Below are positions 21,657 to 32,909 of a stretch of DNA of 64,000 nt, in pieces. The stretch spans positions 67,564,992 through 67,628,991 of the forward strand of contig NC_092497.1 of the NCBI RefSeq assembly GCF_047495875.1, read 5' to 3'. Numbering within the stretch: position 1 is the stretch's first letter; every line of letters starts with the position of its first letter. The stretch comes from Pithys albifrons albifrons. Lineage: Eukaryota; Chordata; Aves; Passeriformes; Thamnophilidae. The notes beneath the pieces were generated by a model. It was given only the letters and a program-made list of their open reading frames with translations, made no database searches and was not told where the DNA came from. Position numbers and translations under genes: made by a program.

Positions 21657-22646
21657 AACTATATTTATATATTTACAAATTTTCCATTAATGGCCTTTCA
21701 TTCTACCAGGGCATACTGACTTATTCAAATGCAAATTGGTTCATAGTAAGTATCTAGGTGTGAGTGATAACTTAAGAACTAAACACCAACCAGCCTCTCT
21801 TTATATCATAATGACATCAATCTAACAGTTTAAGAGTGTTTTTTCCCTACAGAGTTGCTGAGTCATTTGAGGCTGATATCACATTAAGTTCTCAAAGGTT
21901 TAGTAGCAACATCTTATATGGTTTTCTCTGAAATATGAAGGACCCAGCAAGCTTATTGAAGAGCTTCCTCTCTCCTTGCCCACCACATGGGGGCCACCAA
22001 GATTCTTCAGGCTGGTATGAGTCACTGAAATAGCTGAAATAATTCTCTACCAAAAAAATGGAAAAATATCTCACAGATTGAACTATTGAGCTGTATTTGC
22101 AAAGGAAGGGCTGGGCTTGTGAAATGACTGAATTTCTGTGACAAGTCCAAGGCTAAGCTAGGACTGAGAATAAATTACATGTCTGTGATAATGAAAAAAA
22201 ACCCTCAACCAATTTCTATATGTTATTTATATATTTTGTGTACATATGTATGTACATACACCATAATTTTATATCTACTTATATCTATCATGCTATATAT
22301 TACAAATTTTACATATATGATATATGTAATCATAAATACAGCTTTATGCATGTATGTGTAACATTCTCAGGTAGTCACAGTCATGTGTTTGATCCCCTGC
22401 CACTCCTTCCACTCACTGGTCACAGAACTTCTCAACAGACAGGTGTTAAATTAGGATAACTTTTAAAAAATAATATAATTAGAAAGCAGAGAGATCAATA
22501 CCTGGCATCAAGAGACAAATTTACTATCTCAGTAAATCTGTCAAAAAGTAGCTTTGCAGGTGAACAGGATTTTACTGTAAAATATCTTTTTTATCATCTT
22601 ACTTAAAGACAGGGAAAATAAACACTAGACAATTACTGAAAAATAA
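21657..22646. other. AT-rich non-coding DNA with TA/TG-rich low complexity
   Basis: Nothing recognised except cryptic ATGTA/TATATG low-complexity sequence at about 22215-22345. Open frames through that stretch are by-products of its composition. Confidence 0.6.
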
Positions 22647-22658
22647 TTATTTGTGAAT
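22647..22658 (+). repeat. Target-site duplication, left copy
   Basis: TTATTTGTGAAT, identical at 12 of 12 positions to 23032-23043. It lies directly outside the tail end of the composite SINE. Confidence 0.9.
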
Positions 22659-22865
22659 GTGTGTATGGCCAAACATCGCAAATGAAGATTTGGGAAGGGC
22701 TCTCCCCACATGGGTATGCCCTTTGAGCCTGCACCATGGATTTTTTTTTTTTCAGGTGCAGCACAGCATGCACAGAACTGGCCCACCTAAGGCCCACCTA
22801 AGTCCTAAGGTCCATCTGCCATGGCTGAGTGAGCTTTGACAGTGACAGTGAAGTCCTCAGGACTG

Positions 22866-22935
22866 TCTACAGCACCTGGCACCTGGCTGACCCTGCTTAG
22901 CATCTGAGGTCTCACAGGATCGGATGTCAGGGAGG
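22866..22935 (-). pseudogene. 5S rRNA-derived segment inside SINE copy 2 (box C deleted)
   Basis: Matches the 5S-like part of copy 1 and 5S rRNA itself (GCTAAGCAGGGTCAGC, GTGCTGTAGAC on the minus strand). It lacks about 40 bp that copy 1 keeps, including the TTAGTACTTG...ATGGGAGACC box C equivalent. The box A equivalent survives. It is a SINE module, not a gene. Confidence 0.82.
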
Positions 22936-22954
22936 CATTTAACTTCCAGGGGAT

Positions 22955-23027
22955 GGTCCCTACTGAGACTTGAACTCACAGCCTTGGGATTCAGAGTCCA
23001 GAGTGTTCTGCATTACAACACAGGACC
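22955..23027 (-). pseudogene. tRNA-Gln(CTG)-derived SINE head
   Basis: A 73-nt stretch on the minus strand follows vertebrate tRNA-Gln. It starts GGTCC, carries TTGTAATG in the D-arm region, then ACACTCTGGACTCTGAATCC covering the anticodon arm with a CTG anticodon, then GAGTTCAAGTCTC as the T-arm and B box, and closes with GGGACC that pairs with the 5' end. Six of seven acceptor pairs can form, counting one G-U. The D-arm and variable region are degraded, no CCA or discriminator structure is supported, and it runs on into SINE sequence. It is therefore the Pol III promoter head of the SINE and not a working tRNA gene. Confidence 0.85.
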
Positions 23028-23031
23028 ACCC

Positions 23032-23043
23032 TTATTTGTGAAT
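23032..23043 (+). repeat. Target-site duplication, right copy
   Basis: Second copy of TTATTTGTGAAT, directly next to the 5' end of the tRNA-like head. It fixes the element's 5' boundary at 23031. Confidence 0.9.
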
Positions 23044-26000
23044 ATATCAATTAATACGTAAAATATAAAGTCACATGTGAAATACTTAAAAAAAGTGGAG
23101 ATTAAATTACATTTGCTTTTAACCTGAATACCTTTCAAAAGTCTTAAAAGGAAAAGGTCTTTTGCAGTGTAATATGGACACAGAGAAATGAAACAAGACT
23201 ATGGACTATTTTTCAAGTAAATTAATGTTACTGAATTTAGCTTCCATTACGAAGATCAAAATCTGTTTCCACAACTTTCTATGCATCTCAACAAAATACT
23301 AGGACCCTTATGTATCAAAGACAAATCCCAGATTCTTTATATCTATACATATGTTTTTTCAGTAGTCATTCAGTTTTCTTTATCAAATGGAAACTTTACC
23401 TTCTTGATTTAAACCAGTACTAGTGTTATTCTAATCCTTTGCTGAAATATTTTAACAAGGGGATACACATGCATTTATGACATATTTTTTTAGCAAAAAC
23501 CAGGTTGTCTAGAGACTCTATGGAAGAAATTAACATGAATAATATTTTAAAAGGAGCCAGAATCCACTATTTCTGGACTACTTTTTCTTGTTCATGCTAG
23601 TAGAGCGATGAAATAAAGTTTAAAGCTGATTACCTTTGCTAGTGGGTGATTTTCCTAACTTGAGGGAAATATTTTAATTTGGAAAAAGAAATAGCAACGA
23701 GCTCTTATAGTGGGGAGATAGACAAAGATGTATGAAGAAAGACAAGTTGGTAGCAGAATGTAACATAATGTGGAGCATAGTTATCTTTTCTAAGGCACAC
23801 AAATGAAGTGTGACTGGAAAACAAAGGCAGGAGATTAAAAAAGAAGCCAACCAGACCTGAGAGACCTGCGCTATGTTGGATGAAGGAAATTGATCGAAGT
23901 ACTACAATTCAATATGTAAGATTGTTATAGGATTACCTAAAAAAATCCAGTTTGTGTGGTCCACAGGAACTGACAGAACACTCTTACAGGAGCCTTTTTT
24001 ATTTTAGCTGACCACTGTCAACTACCCTTAGTCTTGACTGATAGTTTTTTGGTTAATTTTTAGTGGAGTGCACTACCTTCTCAAATCTCAACATTTGGTT
24101 TTCGATCATTAAAAGCTAAACACTAGCCACAACTGTGTATATTAAAAACCACTACTACATAGTAATACTGAAGAAAAGTACTGATGTACAGAACAAATAC
24201 CATTTAAAAGCCCTGATATGGTTTGCTTCCTCAACACATCAATTTAGCATCCAAATCAAAAGTAAAATCCATAGCATTAAAAATAGCATGCTTGTGAACA
24301 TAACTTGTGGATGAATTAATTTTATGTCTGACTTAATTATTATCACATTTAAGTTATTAAATTTTAAGAAATAAATGTCTGCAAATGACAATTTTTAGAT
24401 AGCAAGATTTGAGTTTGACTGAAACTTCACTCAAGTGCTTCAGGATTTTTTGTATTATACATGTTCAACTTGTTGTGGAGTGGTTCATACCTGTTCAAAA
24501 GCCTTAAGAAGGGCAAAAAGTCCTGTCAATTTTATTCTCTTCACATCTAAAGGAATTGTGATCAGCATAAAAATAAAACTAATTCCTATAATTTCTGAAA
24601 AGAATATGTTAGAGAAATATTCACCTTCTTCCCAAGCACAACAGCTTTCTATACCAAAGATTATACAAACTAAACTCCATTATAATTCTTGCTCTCAGGG
24701 CAATCTGCTTGCTATTTGGCAGTTTTTTGATTTGGTAGCCTCTTATCTGTTTCATAATTCACACTCTTCTTGCCTTCCTTAGCAATAAAAATATTTTATC
24801 TCAATGGCAAACTATGCTGAAAATGGAAATTTGAAAACAAAATAAAAAAAAACAAAAACATACAGTTTGTTCCTTCTCACTTTTTCACTAAACGCTTTTA
24901 GGTTCATTTTGCTTTTGGACAGTTAGTACTCAGATAGTAGTAGTCTGTATGCTTCTGGTAAAGCACCGTATTATACAATTTGGTACTTATATTTGCCCCA
25001 CTGTTGATAATTTTGAGATTTCCATGTGGTTTCTTATTTTTTTCCTATGGGTATGTAGACGGCAGGATTGAGTTACATCTTGGAAACTTAGCATGGCTAT
25101 AGAAGTCTACTGGATATTTTGTAAAACATGCTCAGGTATCAGAAGTTATGCAAACTAAACTCTTCAATTTCTTTCTCTGCCTCAGCTGCAAACATTAGGG
25201 AGTTGTTAACATCCATCCATCCATGCTGTCTCCTCACCTAAGTCAGGAAAAAGCCTGTTTATACCTAAATAAATTTTCCCAAAATGTTACCTTGCAATAG
25301 AGCAAGAACAATTAATATCAGTGACAGTCCTTGCTGTCGTGGCATGGGCTGGGAAGTAGACAGTCCTTGCAGAAGTGACAGATTATTTTTACACATAGAC
25401 ATAACGTTTTATTTAAAGAGACCATACACATTTTCTTTTCTTCTCTTTTCACTCCTTACATCACAATATTCAAACCTAGAACCTAGATGCAAACCTAAGT
25501 TGGTTTTAGAATAAGGATAGAATGAGCTTTTTATGTTTGAACTTCTAGTTGCCCAACTATTTATACTATTACACACATTATACAAATAAGTATTCTCATT
25601 TTCCCATACAAAATGTGGTTACATAAGAATTTATTTGATCAATAGTGAATCAATGAGAAATTCCTAGCAATGTCACCAGAAGTTAAAACTATGCTTGTGC
25701 TATAGTGGTAAAATAGTTCTGGTGATTCATTTATGAAACAGGAAAGATCAAGAAATAAATTAATTCTGTGCCATTTTGGAACACATATTCTATGCTTTGA
25801 CACCTCAAATTTGATTCCATAAATCTCAGAAAAAAATCATGGAATCTTGGTATGATATTCTTATTGAAACCCAACCAAATAAAAAACCCTACTCCCAAAA
25901 AAATTCCATCCAAAAACTCCTAACCCAGATATCTCAAGGGCAAGATTTCAACAATATTAAAAAATAATCTAGGAAGTGTTAATATGTTATATTTTCAGCT

Positions 26001-29000
26001 TTAAGTAATTATGTATAAATTAATGTTAGGGCAATAGCCAACTCAGTTACTAGAGAATTCATTATATGAACAATTCTGTAATTTCTTCCAGAGAGTGAAC
26101 CACGAGAAATACCATAAAATACCTTCCACAACAGTAGAACTTTATGTTAACATGGCTGATCTATCTGCACATTTAAACCTTGAAACAATGTATCTTATTT
26201 CTTGGACAGATTACTACATTTCATTATAGGGATTTTCATATTCACAGTAATTATTTTTGAAGTGAGCGAGAAAGAAGTTACAGATTGAAAGAAAACAAAC
26301 ATAGATATTTTATTTTGTATCTTCTATAAATACAAGAATGAACCAGATGCTTATTAATTAAGTGTGGGCAGATGACAACAAGGCACAATGGCACATGGCA
26401 CCAGCTGTGAAGACTGCACATGGCTCGTTTTTTCCCCATCAGTCCATTTTTCTATTATCAAGAAAACATTCTAAGTGTCAGAAAAGGTGTCAAAAGATAA
26501 TAATAGTGAGAACAAAGAATTTGTCATTGATGCAGCTTCCAAAACTTTTGCCTGTTTTGCATTGCAATCACACTTCCAAGTGAGAGAAGAGAGAAATTTA
26601 AGTTTTATAGCTATTCCACTTACCTTGCATCAATCCTAATTTTGCAGACAACGAATGACTAAGATATGTATGATCTTGCATCACAAAAACTGTGATAGAC
26701 AATACCATTTTAAGTTTGAAGGACACATGTACTCTGCATGTCTACAAAACAGTCAAAGCAGAAATATTTTAAAATTTAGAGAGGGTAAAGTCAAAAAAAT
26801 ATAAAAAAAAACCACCAAAAATCATCAGAATATATATTAAAGATTATTTCTGCTACAATCTGATTATTTTTGTTATGGCAGCATGCTGTATAGGATTAAT
26901 TGACACTTTTTCTTCCAGGACCTTTCAGATTTAAATGTTCTTCATCAAGAAGTTGACTACATAAACATTCCTATTAGGTGCAGTTAAAATTAAAGTTACA
27001 TAGCAGAGAAAAACTGGACTGACTTGCTTCTAAAAATTCCTTCTGCAATCAATAGTACCACAAAATACCTTGGTAAAAAGTATATAAATAATATCACAAA
27101 ATATCTTCTGTAGTATTACCTCATTTACTACTTAGCTCAGTGGCTTAGCTATTCCTTCTTTCTTCTCTTTTTTTTTCAGAAATTTTAAAAGGCTCATTAA
27201 GCTAGATTTGTGTAATTTTATTGGGTTTGGACATTTAACAAGATGAGTTGGAATTCCATTTTACATGCACAATGGAACTTGCTTTAATTGCCAGTCTCTA
27301 AGAAAAAAAATCCAATTAAGTAATCATTTTTATTAGTAGAGACTCCTAAATACACATAGGCTTTAGGCAAGCAATTATTATTTATATTTTTTTATAAGTA
27401 TGATATATTTTTTAAATAGAAAAGGCTAACATTTTCTTTCTCAATAAAAGGACAGCTAATACACCTCTGAACATGTATTTTCAGCTTCTCTTAAATTGTA
27501 TTTGCAAATTCAGATCAAGTGTGACAAACAAGTTTAATAAAAGTAAATTGGGTAAGATGTAGTCAGTCTAGGGGCAGTTCTATTTTCAGTTTGCTTCCTG
27601 ATATGTACCAATTTTGTAGTACCTGATAAGTACCAACTTAAATTCAGTAATATTCTTTCATAATTGTAACCACACCTACAATGTCCACTTTCTAGGAAAG
27701 TATTTACCCTCCTGGTATCTCTGAGACTTACTGCTATGAATTGATTTAGTTACTAAACAATACAAAATCATCAAAACAAATACTCAGTACAATGATTCTG
27801 TATGGAATGAGACCATTATAAAAATGTCCAAGCTGATGTCACACTGAAGCAACAAAATCCAATTTTCCCATCCTCTTGTCACAGAGCTCTGACATAGTTT
27901 GTGATGGGGTATTTTTATTTTTTTTTCTCAGTTCAATAACATTCATTTTGCATAAAACATTTAGGTAAAGTAGGAAAACATCAAGCCATAGAGTATGGCT
28001 TCTCAGAATATCCAGTAAGATGTTCTCCTTAGTTGTAGGTCCAAGCAACATAAAGAAGGGGAAGATCACTTTGTTTTCTTTGGGAGGCAGTGGCGAATAA
28101 AACATCCACACAGAGATAGGAGAAATGGGGGAAAACTTATGATCCTGTCCCACTTTGTGAAAGGCACTCAGACTTCACTGTGACCTGCATAGGACCTTAG
28201 GGGACACTTCAGGGACCATAGCTTTTGCTGTGAAATGAATCATATTGCATCTGTGACACTATATATACACAGCTAATTCACAATAATATTCTTAAGAGAT
28301 TATTATCTTATGTATGCAATAATAAGAACTGAAACTGGCCTGAAACTGGTCAGTCTTCACCACTTTCCTCACAGCAACTTCTCATTCCCAGATATGCATA
28401 TATAGATAGATATACCTATATACAATATGTACAGATACACACATGCATATTTCAGTCTAGGCACATGTATACATCTCTGTATACACACAAATTTATGTAA
28501 GTGTGCATCTTTGTAGATATATATATGTTTAATTTCAAAGACAGATAAAACTAACTTATTGGTTTGAGTCCATATTTAGTTCAAGTAGTTTCCAGTTTCA
28601 TTGAGTCTCAGTTTTAAGTATATTGACATAGTTTAGCAATAAAAAAATGGTAATATTCTGTCCATGTCTTTGCACATGTAGAAACTTTTGCATAACACAG
28701 AACACACTGATTCTAACATTGATACTTTTTCCTTTCTATTACCCCTGCATCCAAATTAAGTTTTGTTGTTTTTATAGAAAATTTGACAATTTCGGTAACT
28801 CAGGGTTAATATTTCAACAAAAGCACAACGGTAACCTCAGTCTCCTCTTTCATGCTCTTTCTTCTCAGACTGAAACAAGAGCAATGGCTTGAATAATTTG
28901 AAAGCATAGATCCTTCAGGAATCATGTCAGTGGCCAACATAATAATGTTCAGTAAAAGAATTATGAAATTAATTACTCTTTGTGCCTTCAGATCCCAATA

Positions 29001-29840
29001 AACAAGTTGAGTTACTTTTTTGTTCTTGTGCTGAGAAGATCAGTAATCCAAAAGAAACATTTTCTCCAAGTGTTTCTCCAAAGAGGGAAAAGAGTAGCTT
29101 AACTTGCTGAAAGTCTGTGGGTAGAAACTTCAAAGTAAAGTCACTCACATGTTAAAAAAGACTGATACCCCACCTAAGTATCCTATATTTCTACTGTTAT
29201 GACAGGAATTATATTTTTATCTCATCTGCTTTTTAAGTCAAATACTGTTAAGAAAGCTTATCCATTAGATTGCCAAAGTCATATTTTTTGTAGCTTTCTT
29301 TATCCGACTTACAAAGTGTGAATAATTGGATGACTCAGACTATTAAGGTACACCATCAGACAAGAATGATAAAGCTATTTATCTACACTGCTCTTTCACA
29401 AACACAATAAAATTATTACTGAATGTTTAGCTGAGAAATATTTGCTGAAAACATGCTGATATCAAAGGCAAGCATTTATAATTTTGCACTTTGTGATTTG
29501 CATACACTAGATGGCACTGATAAAGTATTGCTCGATTAACTAAATATCTTGTGTTTTTCTGTTATTCTGAATGCTCTATTTGAGGGTTTAAAAAGAAATT
29601 AAATAAGAAAGCAACATTTTTTGCCCCAAATAAAAGTAAAAAGGAAAAGTAAAGGAGGGAAAAGAAATAATTAAGGATTGTCCCTGCATATTTTATAAAC
29701 TTAGCTGCCCCCGAAGATTGATTCCAGCTTCTGCTGGCAGTTCCACAGACACACTACACACAACTTGAGAGACATAAAATTGCTTGTTCCAAATGGTAGT
29801 ACTGCAAATTTGCACAAAGCCATGGAAATCAAAGTGTCCT
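23044..29840. other. Long AT-rich stretch without a recognised gene or repeat
   Basis: 6.8 kb with no recognised coding sequence, RNA gene or interspersed repeat. A 115-codon frame at 24435-24782 and a 104-codon minus frame at 27839-28153 match no family I know. Small items: a CATC run near 25210, A-rich runs near 24840 and 26800, and TA/CA low complexity at about 28390-28520. Confidence 0.6.
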
Positions 29841-29999
29841 TTTTTTTTGGTGGGGGGAGGTGGGGGGAGGGAAAGGGGGGTGTTTGTTTTTGTGGGTTTT
29901 GGGTTTTGCCTGTTTGTTTGTTTGTGGTTGTTTTGGTTGGTTGGGTTCTGGTTTTCTGTTTGGTTTCTGTTGGTTGGATGGTTGGTTTGGGTTTTTTTT
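29841..29999 (+). repeat. G/T-rich strand-asymmetric tract with G-quadruplex potential
   Basis: About 160 bp whose plus strand is nearly all G and T. After a T8 run comes a G-rich core (29852-29880) with runs of six, six, three and six G separated by short A/T-containing loops, which satisfies the usual four-run quadruplex pattern. It continues as TTTG, GGTT and GGGTTTT repeats to about 29999. Three overlapping frames of 81-86 codons across it are artefacts of composition. Confidence 0.85.
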
Positions 30000-32909
30000 C
30001 ATCAGCAGTGTGTGGTTTACCTTAGAAGGGATGGTATTTAGAAAGAGCTATTTCCCTTCCAGCCCATTGGTTCAACCAACACAGCAAAGCTTTGTGCCAT
30101 TCTGATTTATACTGCACTGAGCAGAGGCTGCTACCCTTATGCAAGGAACGCACATCTCATTTTGTGCTTGCTCCAAGGGTTTTCTGAAAGGTTATCCAGG
30201 AGTATGGATAATATATCTGTAAGGCTTATCTCTGGCAATGTTGGAAGAGAGTCAGGCTTTTCTGGACGTTGATATCAGAGGAGGAACTCCAACTGAGTGC
30301 TCTGAGCTGCCCTGCAGCAAAGCTTTGTAGCTCCATGTACAGCAGAAAGGGTCTAGAAAGACTAATCCCATAAACCTGAAACTGGTCTCTGTGACTACTT
30401 CCTAAAATCTGTATTTTTGTATATACTCAGCCTAATCATATACTTCCATTTAAGGAAGATAATCTCCAAGAACCTGAAAGAGTACTGCTAATTATATGCA
30501 TAATATTTGTTAGTCATTACATTTTGCATGTAGTTACCTTATTTTCTAAGGACAACAAAATGCTTTGTTGCATTTCTTGTAGCACATCGTCTTAATAAAT
30601 GTTTTCTTTATAAACTACTATTTCATCCAGTAACAGAAAATAGGACATGATATCTAATCCTTGAGGGGAAATAAGGTAAGAACTTAATATGTGAGGTCTG
30701 TTATTTTCCTATGCTTGTTTGTACTCATTTTAGCATAAATAATGAGACTTATTTCAGAAAATGTGTGGAGCAAGCAAGCAGTTATGCTGTGGTGTATCTA
30801 ATAGTTTTTGTCTAATTAAAGACTAACAGAAAAACCCAACTCAAACCAGCTGAGCTGTAACTTCAGCAAACACATAAACAAATGCTGTTTTTAAAAAGAA
30901 CCTTACAACAATTGTCTCTAATTAAATCCAGCACCTATCTCTAGGTGAGTTTTACATGTAGTAAAAAGCAATAATATTTTAAATAGTGAAATACATTGGT
31001 TAAGTGTTGTTCTTGAAATTATATGATTGAAATGTGTTTGTGCCAAAACACTAGATATGTTAAGTCAATAGTTGCACTCAAGAAAATTCGCCTAAAATTC
31101 TCACTCTTGAAGTATAATTCAAGATCAGCGTTCTCTACTACACACTTTCTAGTCTTCACTATGTCCTTGATCTTTTTTACCTCTGGGCACTGGCTATTTT
31201 TAACTCTTGTGGTTGAAGAATTCCTGAAGACACAAGAAAATAAATATATATCATATATTATTAAAAAACCCAAAAAGATTGTCATGATGCCTCCTCTTTT
31301 AAACTCTGCCCACATCTCTTCTTATATAGATTTTTTGGATATAAAACAATAACTCAGAAGCTTTATTATAAGACAAGAATAGTATTTCAAAACCTTAAAT
31401 TCTATATTTTAGGTGGGTGCTTTAATATTATCTGGTCAAATACACAAATCAGAATAATTTTTGCACTAAGTGTTGTACTTGAGAAAGTTTGTACACTAAG
31501 TTAGGCTCATTCACATGCTGGTCCAGGTCACTAGTTAAAATCAAATACATGTTCCCATTCTAGTTCTCATCCTTCTACTGGAAAATGATTGATAACATCT
31601 ACTCTGAAAAGCACAGAAGGGCAATATGGAATTAAGTAAAGATAGCTATACAGTCATAGGAAAAGTTGAGGGAAAGTCATATATTTATTAACTCTATGCA
31701 AAGAGCAAAATTTCTCGGGATGTATCTAGAAACTCCAATCCCCAAGGAGCACAAAGATAGACTATACCTCAGAGAGGTTAATTAGTCTTTGATTTTCCTT
31801 GACAAAGGGCATTAGCATTCATTCCCTGTAGTAGCTCTGTGTTATGTACTTCAGAAAGCTGTTAGTCTTGGCCAAACTAGAAAATTAAAAAGAGTAGTTC
31901 TTGTATGTGCATGATTAAAACATAAAACCCACAAAAAAACAAACTTCCCCAAAATAAGAAAGTATTTTAATACAAGTGTTTTTTTCTAGTCTTGACCTGT
32001 TATTCTTTTGACCTATACTACAGATCTGCCAAGCCTCCATCAGTTTTGGCTATTTGATAGACAGGTAAAATATTTTGGCAATTGCAGGCTTATACCTCGA
32101 GTATAATATAACCTGGAAAAATATATATAACTAATATAACCTGGAAAAAAGGATGTTTTAATAATGTTTGCTAGCTTTGTAGAAACTGATTTAAACTAAA
32201 GAGATATAAAAACAGAACTATTTAGAATTCTGAGAAAAATAATCTATTGTACTAGAGGATCTCACATTTAATTTTCTAATCAATTTAGGAGTAATGAAAT
32301 TAGTTCAGTTTCAGCTGTCTTTCTTTTTTGCTTTCTTCACTGCCTTCTACCTGAAGCACACACTTGAACCTTATACCATATTTGCACTACAGCTTGCTTA
32401 TTACATGAACAGATTTATGCTTTTGCCTTACTGATCATAAATTTACTCAAGAATGAAACAATGACTGAGAGATTAAGCTGTTCTCCTTCACTGAGAGATT
32501 AAGCAGTTCTCCTTGGTCCAATAGCTTGAACTTTTCTGTACAGAAGCAAAGCAGGCTTTCATACACTTCAACCAGTCTATCAGGAACCAGGTAGCTTTAT
32601 GATGAGCAACACAAAGAAAAGATGGCTATCAGGAATGTTATATATATATTTTTTTCAAATAATGAATCAAAACATGCTAATTTGGCCTGTCATGTTTCTA
32701 GGACAACCACAGAACCAAAGATATCTTTCATCCAAGGACATATGATACTGGAAAAAACTGTCAATGAAGAGAGAAATAATGGAATTAAAAATGTAAGTAA
32801 GCAGTAAAATAAAAGAAACAAATATTTAGCAGAGGTTTTATGCAATGCCATATATTTAAATGTAGTTATTTCCGTGTGAATAACAAATGCTTCAATAGCT
32901 AATATAGAC
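30000..32909. other. AT-rich non-coding DNA
   Basis: No recognised gene or transposon. Frames of 98 codons (minus, 31019-31315) and 109 codons (plus, 31023-31352) mirror each other on opposite strands and match nothing known. A 26-bp direct duplication lies at 32463-32514, and a short duplicated TAATATAACCTGGAAAAA occurs at about 32105-32150. Confidence 0.6.
32463..32514 (+). repeat. Two-copy 26-bp tandem duplication
   Basis: Units at 32463-32488 and 32489-32514 (ACTGAGAGATTAAGC...TTCTCCTT) differ at two positions. A recent local duplication. Confidence 0.9.

Larger units (their letters stand above)
22659..23031 (-). mobile_element. Composite SINE, copy 2: tRNA-Gln-like head + 5S segment + body
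   Basis: A 373-bp element on the minus strand, exactly bounded by a 12-bp target-site duplication. In transcript order it has a tRNA-Gln-like head (23027-22955), a linker, a 5S rRNA-derived segment (about 22935-22866), a body shared with the copy at 5447-5768 (about 22865-22671), and a short CA-rich tail (GTGTGTATGGCC on the plus strand, 22659-22670). The body includes an internal T-run (22741-22752 plus) absent from copy 1. The duplication shows that the head, 5S part and body inserted together by target-primed reverse transcription. SINEs use Pol III promoters and borrow a LINE's enzymes. The tail is unlike the CR1 octamer end, so the partner LINE was probably not CR1. AmnSINE1, a known amniote SINE, also joins 5S and tRNA parts, but in the order 5S then tRNA, so this appears distinct. 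Confidence 0.88.

Noticed and set aside
22955..23027. Functional tRNA-Gln gene on the minus strand
   Set aside because: The anticodon arm and T-arm match well, but the D-arm is degraded, it continues directly into 5S-like and SINE body sequence, and the whole is enclosed by a target-site duplication. It is a SINE head.
24435..24782. 115-codon open frame (plus)
   Set aside because: No recognised family or context; length is unremarkable for 64 kb in six frames.
29765..30105. Three overlapping 81-86-codon frames rich in Gly, Val, Phe, Trp
   Set aside because: They are the translation of the G/T-rich tract in its three phases.
31019..31352. Pair of ~100-codon frames on opposite strands
   Set aside because: Mirror-image frames over one stretch usually reflect composition; neither matches a known protein.
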